A stretch of 10,182 nt of DNA from a bacterium (GTDB lineage Bacteria > Bacillota > Clostridia > Oscillospirales > Acutalibacteraceae). The stretch is from positions 1 to 10,182 of the forward strand of contig JAHLBL010000048.1 of assembly GCA_020625635.1 (NCBI GenBank), written 5' to 3'. Under the pieces are notes generated by a model, which was not told the origin of the DNA, ran no database searches, and was given only the letters and a program-made list of their open reading frames with translations. Position 1 is the stretch's first letter; every line of letters starts with the position of its first letter. Positions 6,926 through 10,182 of the stretch are shown here, piece by piece. A program made the position numbers and the translations under genes.

Positions 6926-7513
6926 TCAGAGCCCGAATGAATAGTATGCTTTATCTGTCACGAGAGCGTCAACGCGCCTGTCGAACCTGCCTCTCGGAAG
7001 CTCATCCGAGACACAGCACTCATAGCACAGACCTGCGCTTACGCCGTTGAAGCGGGCGAGGAAGCGGTCGTAATAGCCCTTTCCGAACCCGAGGCGGTAG
7101 CCCTCTCGGTCATACGCGAGCGCGGGCACAAGACACAGCGCTCCCGAAAAATCCGTAACTGCGGCGCATTTTTCGGGGTCAGGCTCGTAAAGCCCGTAAA
7201 AACCCTTTTTAAGGTCGCCGCGCGAATTAATAAAGTAAAAGTCAATATCGGTCGTTTCCGTATCACAGAGCGGAGCAGCCACACGTTTTCCGTCGCTCAA
7301 AGCGCGCTCTATTATCCTCTGTGTACCGACCTCGATATCCTTTGACACGAACGCCAGAATCACCTCGGCTCCGCGGTAGATGTCAAGCGCGAAAAGATTT
7401 TCCGCGACAGTGCTGTCGAGCAGTTCCTTTTCGTCCGCGCCGAGAGAAAGGCGTATATTTTTATATGTGGAGCGGAGCTGTTTTTTCAGCCCGTCAACGC
7501 CGCTCAGGGGCAT
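6926..7513 (-). CDS. 5-formyltetrahydrofolate cyclo-ligase
   Basis: A 195-residue protein, the usual length for this family (MTHFS, YgfA/YqgN), which uses ATP to convert 5-formyl-THF to 5,10-methenyl-THF and so returns stored folate to one-carbon metabolism. Visible motifs: N-terminal KKQLR (10-14), GFYGLYEPDP (104-113), and the nucleotide/substrate signature LVPALAYDREGYRLGFGKGY (128-147) continuing YDRFL. The later segment ELPRGRFDRRVDALVTD (171-187) fits the family's LP...D..VD.lvT ending, with Phe where many members have His. The ATG overlaps the 3' end of the DJ-1 family gene by 10 nt, and AGGGAG lies 8 nt upstream inside that gene, indicating coupling. Cytoplasmic. The promoter is shared with the operon. 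Confidence 0.93.
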   Translation of the reverse strand: MPLSGVDGLKKQLRSTYKNIRLSLGADEKELLDSTVAENLFALDIYRGAEVILAFVSKDIEVGTQRIIERALSDGKRVAAPLCDTETTDIDFYFINSRGDLKKGFYGLYEPDPEKCAAVTDFSGALCLVPALAYDREGYRLGFGKGYYDRFLARFNGVSAGLCYECCVSDELPRGRFDRRVDALVTDKAYYSFGL

Positions 7514-8052
7514 TGCATAGACTCCCTGACATGGTCGGCGATTTCCTTTGAAGCCATTTTCTCGGCGATGAGCAGGCCGAAGTTGATCGTACAGCCCGCG
7601 CCCTTGCCCGTGATGACGTTATCGCAGCTTACCGCGGGCTCGCCCGTGTAATTGACCTTGTCGCTGTGAATAGTGTCGAAGCCGGGATAGCAGGTAGCGT
7701 TCTTGCCGTCGAGAATACCTCTCTTCGCGAGGATTGAGGGAGCGGCGCAGATTGCGCAAATCTGCTTATTGTTCTCGAGCGCGAAATCGAGCACGCCGTG
7801 AACAAAGTCGGAAGCGTCGAGATTGTGTGTTCCGTCAAGTCCTCCGGGGAGGATAACGCAGTCAAGTCTGTCGAGCTCGACCTCGTCGGGGGTGATGTCC
7901 GCCTCGACCTTCACCTTGCAGGAGGCGGTAACGGTCTTTCCCGTAACTCCAACGGTGAGTGTGTCGAGCTTAGCCCTGCGCAGAACGTCGAGTGTCGTAA
8001 GAGCCTCGGTGATTTCAAATCCGTCGGCAAGCATAATGTAAATCATATTCAT
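7504..8052 (-). CDS. DJ-1/PfpI family protein (YajL-type)
   Basis: A 182-residue single-domain protein of the DJ-1/ThiJ/PfpI superfamily. It begins IYIMLADGFEITEALTTLDV; Glu16 aligns with Glu18 of human DJ-1. The nucleophile elbow is KQICAICAAPS, with Cys102 in the place of the redox-sensitive Cys106, preceded by VILPGGLDGTHNL (66-78). Family functions proposed include stress protection, methylglyoxal/glyoxalase-type activity and chaperone action; the true substrate is unsettled. The annotated start is the first ATG, but GGAAAGG sits only 3 nt before it and 9 nt before a second in-frame ATG at 8046-8044, so the real protein may be two residues shorter (MIYIML...). It overlaps the cyclo-ligase gene by 10 nt and follows the GNAT gene by 15 nt. 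Confidence 0.92.
   Translation of the reverse strand: MNMIYIMLADGFEITEALTTLDVLRRAKLDTLTVGVTGKTVTASCKVKVEADITPDEVELDRLDCVILPGGLDGTHNLDASDFVHGVLDFALENNKQICAICAAPSILAKRGILDGKNATCYPGFDTIHSDKVNYTGEPAVSCDNVITGKGAGCTINFGLLIAEKMASKEIADHVRESMQCP
7522..7527 (-). promoter_or_regulatory. Ribosome binding site of the cyclo-ligase gene
   Basis: AGGGAG inside the last codons of the DJ-1 gene, 8 nt before the cyclo-ligase ATG. An out-of-frame ATG (7518-7516) lies between them, but only the ATG at 7513 opens the conserved frame. Confidence 0.65.
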
Positions 8053-8055
8053 TTA

Positions 8056-8062
8056 CCTTTCC
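8056..8062 (-). promoter_or_regulatory. Ribosome binding site favouring the second ATG of the DJ-1 gene
   Basis: GGAAAGG is 3 nt from the ATG at 8052 but 9 nt from the in-frame ATG at 8046. Normal spacing favours the second, giving a start typical of clostridial DJ-1 proteins (MIYxxLADGFE). Confidence 0.6.
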
Positions 8063-8067
8063 GTATT

Positions 8068-8880
8068 TTATTCAAGTGTAAGTCCCGCGTAAATAAAGTC
8101 GGGACGGTAATCCGTATAATAGCGAACCATTCCGAAACGGACGGGCTTCGCGTCAAAGAGCTTCTGAGCCGGCGAAAGCCTGAACCTGAAATCGGCGCAG
8201 TCGGTGCTTTTCAGCAAATCGCCGAGCATATAGCCGAGGTTCTCCGCCGTGCAGATGAACTCGCAAACCTCGCACACGCCGTCCTGCTCATAGAAAAGAG
8301 CGTATCCGCGGTTTGAGCGGACGACCTTTCCGCCGTAAGCCTCGGCGAGAGCAAAGGCGTTTTCGATATATCTGTTATTTTGGAAAAGGAAGTTTTCCCT
8401 TAGAACGCGGTTTCTGATGCCGCAGTATCCGCCGACAACGAGCTCCTCCTCGTCATACGATTCAGCGAGAGCCTCAAGCTCAGTTCTCGTTTTTTCGGCG
8501 ACATTTACGCTGAGCTCGACGAAACCGAGCTTTTTGTAAAAGTCGTATAAGCCGTCCTCCGCGGGAAGCGTAACGCAGAGCTCAGCTCCGCAGGTCGCGA
8601 TAGCGTAGTTCACCAACCCGCGCATAAATCCGCAGTTGCGGTGCTCCGCATCGGTTGCCGCGGCGTAGAGGTAAGCCGCGCTGCGTCCGTTTATCGAAGT
8701 CGGGAGCATACACAGCATAGCGACGAGTTCTCCGCCGTCAAAAGCGATGTAGCAGATATCGGGCGAGAAGATACGCCCGAAAAACACCTCCGTGCCCTGC
8801 TCCGTATCGTTGAAGCAGCGGGTGTACAGAGCTCTTACGGAATCGACGTCATCCTCGCGCGCAATTCTGAATTCAAGCAT
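8068..8880 (-). CDS. GNAT family N-acetyltransferase
   Basis: A 270-residue protein with a clear N-terminal GNAT fold (about 1-125): FRIAREDDVDSVRALYTRCF (4-23), then YLYAAATDAEHRNCGFMRGL (70-89), the acetyl-CoA pyrophosphate loop of form RxxGxM, and the motif B segment LYDFYKKLGF (111-120). The C-terminal half (about 130-270) is less conserved and ends FGMVRYYTDY...FIYAGLTLE, like the two-domain GNATs of about 280 residues common in Clostridia. The substrate cannot be told. The ATG overlaps the upstream DUF2156 gene by 8 nt (ATGCTTGA), and AAAGGAG lies 9 nt upstream, so the two are very likely co-translated. Confidence 0.88.
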   Translation of the reverse strand: MLEFRIAREDDVDSVRALYTRCFNDTEQGTEVFFGRIFSPDICYIAFDGGELVAMLCMLPTSINGRSAAYLYAAATDAEHRNCGFMRGLVNYAIATCGAELCVTLPAEDGLYDFYKKLGFVELSVNVAEKTRTELEALAESYDEEELVVGGYCGIRNRVLRENFLFQNNRYIENAFALAEAYGGKVVRSNRGYALFYEQDGVCEVCEFICTAENLGYMLGDLLKSTDCADFRFRLSPAQKLFDAKPVRFGMVRYYTDYRPDFIYAGLTLE

Positions 8881-9763
8881 TCTTTTTTACTCCTTTGAAC
8901 CTTTTGAGGATAACGACGGGATGGTAGGAGAGCTTGGATTTTCTCAGCGACTCGATCCCCATATCCTCCTCGCGGTTGATAAACTCAAAGCCGATAAGCG
9001 TTTTCGCGAACTCGTTGTTGATTTTGGAGTAAACTCCTTCGTACTCCACGAGCCCCTTCTCGAAGCTTACGTCGAAGGTGTTCTGGTTTATGCGAGAGCC
9101 GATTGCAAACGCGGCGGGAGTTTCGTCAACATAGAGAATTCCGCCGTGAAGCTGAAGCAGCTCATAGTTTTCGAGCGCCTCTTTCAGCGCGGAATATTCC
9201 TCGAAGCTGTTGCGGTCTATATCATTATTATCGCACCATTTTTCCAGAACAGTCATTACATCGCGAAAATGCTTTCGGGAAATGATCTGGAAGCTCCATT
9301 TAGGATAGGTGCGGTCGAATTTTGAGATGTGGTTGCGCTTGGAATGGTATTTTTTACCGGGCAGGAGCGAAAGGTCGTAGTTGGTGTAGATATAATCCTC
9401 GTCACCCGTCAGCTCCTCGAAATCGTACTCGTAGCCCGTGATCGCGACGAGCTTTTCCTTCTGGGCGTCGGTAAGCATAACGAACGCGGCTTCAACTCCG
9501 CGCTGCTTCGCGTCGCGGAAAATCTCCGCTATGGCGCGTGTGGGGTCGCCCTCTCCGATGGGAAAGCAATAGCCCCACGGGACGTTGTCGCGGAAATATG
9601 ACAGCACAAGCATACCGTCGTAAAAACAAATTTTTATATTATATCTTTTTCGCCAGAGGTAGATGTTGGACGAGTTGAAATCACAGCCCATCGTTCCGTA
9701 GTTCTCGCAAATCTTACGGAGAAGCGGCAAATCCTCTCTGGCGGGAGATTTAAAGTCAAACAT
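8873..9763 (-). CDS. DUF2156 / LPG synthase C-terminal-like protein (COG4866)
   Basis: A 296-residue soluble protein related to the catalytic C-terminal domain of phosphatidylglycerol lysyltransferase (MprF), built of two GNAT-like halves. Recognisable segments are DEDYIYTNYDL (121-131), LPGKKYHSKRNHISKF (134-149), VSFEKGLVEYEGVYSKINNE (232-251) and INREEDMGIESLRKSKLSYH (262-281), the COG4866 hallmark. It has no membrane helices, so it lacks the flippase and membrane domain of true MprF and should not be called MprF. The substrate is unknown; transfer of an amino acid from aminoacyl-tRNA is possible by family only. GAAGGG lies 5 nt before the ATG, and the gene begins 2 nt after the kinase stop. 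It overlaps the following GNAT gene by 8 nt. Confidence 0.85.
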   Translation of the reverse strand: MFDFKSPAREDLPLLRKICENYGTMGCDFNSSNIYLWRKRYNIKICFYDGMLVLSYFRDNVPWGYCFPIGEGDPTRAIAEIFRDAKQRGVEAAFVMLTDAQKEKLVAITGYEYDFEELTGDEDYIYTNYDLSLLPGKKYHSKRNHISKFDRTYPKWSFQIISRKHFRDVMTVLEKWCDNNDIDRNSFEEYSALKEALENYELLQLHGGILYVDETPAAFAIGSRINQNTFDVSFEKGLVEYEGVYSKINNEFAKTLIGFEFINREEDMGIESLRKSKLSYHPVVILKRFKGVKKNA

Positions 9764-9765
9764 AA

Positions 9766-10182
9766 TTACCCTTCAATTGTATCTGATATCTCTTTCGCTA
9801 TATCCTCTATCAAGCGCATTTCGCCGTTTTCGGTACAGGAAATGAGCTTCCAGCCGAGCCTTTTCGCGGCGTAGAGCGCGCTTCGGCGGCAGGACAGAAG
9901 AAAGCTGAGGTTCTTTTCGTGTAAATCCTTTTTACTTTCGTCACCCGAGTATCTCGAGGAAAGAAGCTTCTGCGAGACGTCGGGCTCGACATCGAGGTAA
10001 ATCACCATATCGGGTCTGGGGACGTTAATCTTGTTGTATTCAAAATCCTCCTGAAAATCAATGAAGCTGTCCCACTGCTCCTCGGGGAGTTTGGACATCT
10101 GGTAGATGATATTGGATGTGGCGTAACGGTCCGCGAGAAGAACGCAGTCCGTATCGAAGCCCTCCTGTCTGAGTCTGAGAAA
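9766..10182 (-). CDS. Thymidylate kinase-like protein, 5' end cut by window
   Basis: The C-terminal 138 residues of a dTMP kinase-family protein; the frame is open to the right edge, so the P-loop and start are outside the window. An internal ATG at 10098 is not the start, because the conserved motif LLADRYATSNIIYQ lies before it; this is the DRY..S nucleoside-monophosphate-binding segment. Further on come PDMVIYLDVEPDVSQKLLSS, a typical strand-helix of thymidylate kinases, and the LID region YSGDESKKDLHEKNLSFL. It resembles the clostridial Tmk paralogs with TSNxxxQ rather than the classic STxAYQG. It would phosphorylate dTMP to dTDP in the cytoplasm; a different deoxynucleotide substrate is possible. 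It ends 2 nt before the DUF2156 ATG, and the next gene's GAAGGG lies in its last codons. Confidence 0.85.
   Translation of the reverse strand, partial: FLRLRQEGFDTDCVLLADRYATSNIIYQMSKLPEEQWDSFIDFQEDFEYNKINVPRPDMVIYLDVEPDVSQKLLSSRYSGDESKKDLHEKNLSFLLSCRRSALYAAKRLGWKLISCTENGEMRLIEDIAKEISDTIEG

Noticed and set aside
8068..8880. GNAT acetyl-CoA loop with Met in place of the last Gly/Ala (RxxGxM) as a sign of inactivity
   Set aside because: RxxGxM loops of the RGxGYM type occur in active two-domain GNATs, so this is not evidence of a dead enzyme.

Overview
The window reads as a stretch of chromosome from a Gram-positive anaerobe of the Clostridia, most likely an Oscillospirales/Ruminococcus-type gut bacterium. 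The pointers are strong AGGAG-type ribosome binding sites, moderately GC-rich coding sequence between AT-rich control regions, and Clostridia-type versions of several families: the EF-G-like paralog, the soluble DUF2156 (COG4866) protein, the lysine-rich Ig-like surface protein and the U32/MltG/AlaRS neighbourhood. Every gene I can support is on the minus strand. I see no mobile element, CRISPR array, tRNA or rRNA.

Layout in transcription order (high to low coordinates). A closely packed run of nine genes enters from the right edge and ends at a clear intrinsic terminator (889-933): a thymidylate kinase-like gene cut by the window edge, a soluble DUF2156 protein, a GNAT acetyltransferase, a DJ-1/PfpI family protein, 5-formyltetrahydrofolate cyclo-ligase, MltG, a U32 family tRNA-hydroxylation protein (TrhP-like), alanyl-tRNA synthetase, and a secreted Ig-like/fibronectin-like protein. 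Junctions range from a 10-nt overlap to a 30-nt gap, so this looks like one long transcription unit, at least 9.2 kb within the window. After about 120 nt of AT-rich DNA, a separate extended -10 promoter drives a TTG-started EF-G-like GTPase that runs off the left edge.

Functionally the operon mixes nucleotide/folate metabolism (Tmk-like, cyclo-ligase), cell-wall synthesis (MltG), translation (AlaRS, TrhP) and protein or metabolite quality control (DJ-1), plus two acyltransferase-fold proteins. The alaS-mltG-U32 group is a known Firmicutes neighbourhood. Here it is rearranged: mltG and trhP precede alaS, and trmR, ruvX and the small yrzL/yrzB-type genes are not between them. No previously undescribed system is evident. 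The points most worth a second look are the EF-G paralog with a degenerate guanine-specificity motif (NGVC instead of NKxD) and no DTPGH histidine, the surface protein placed 2 nt behind alaS, and a DUF2156 aminoacyltransferase-fold gene in the same unit as alaS.
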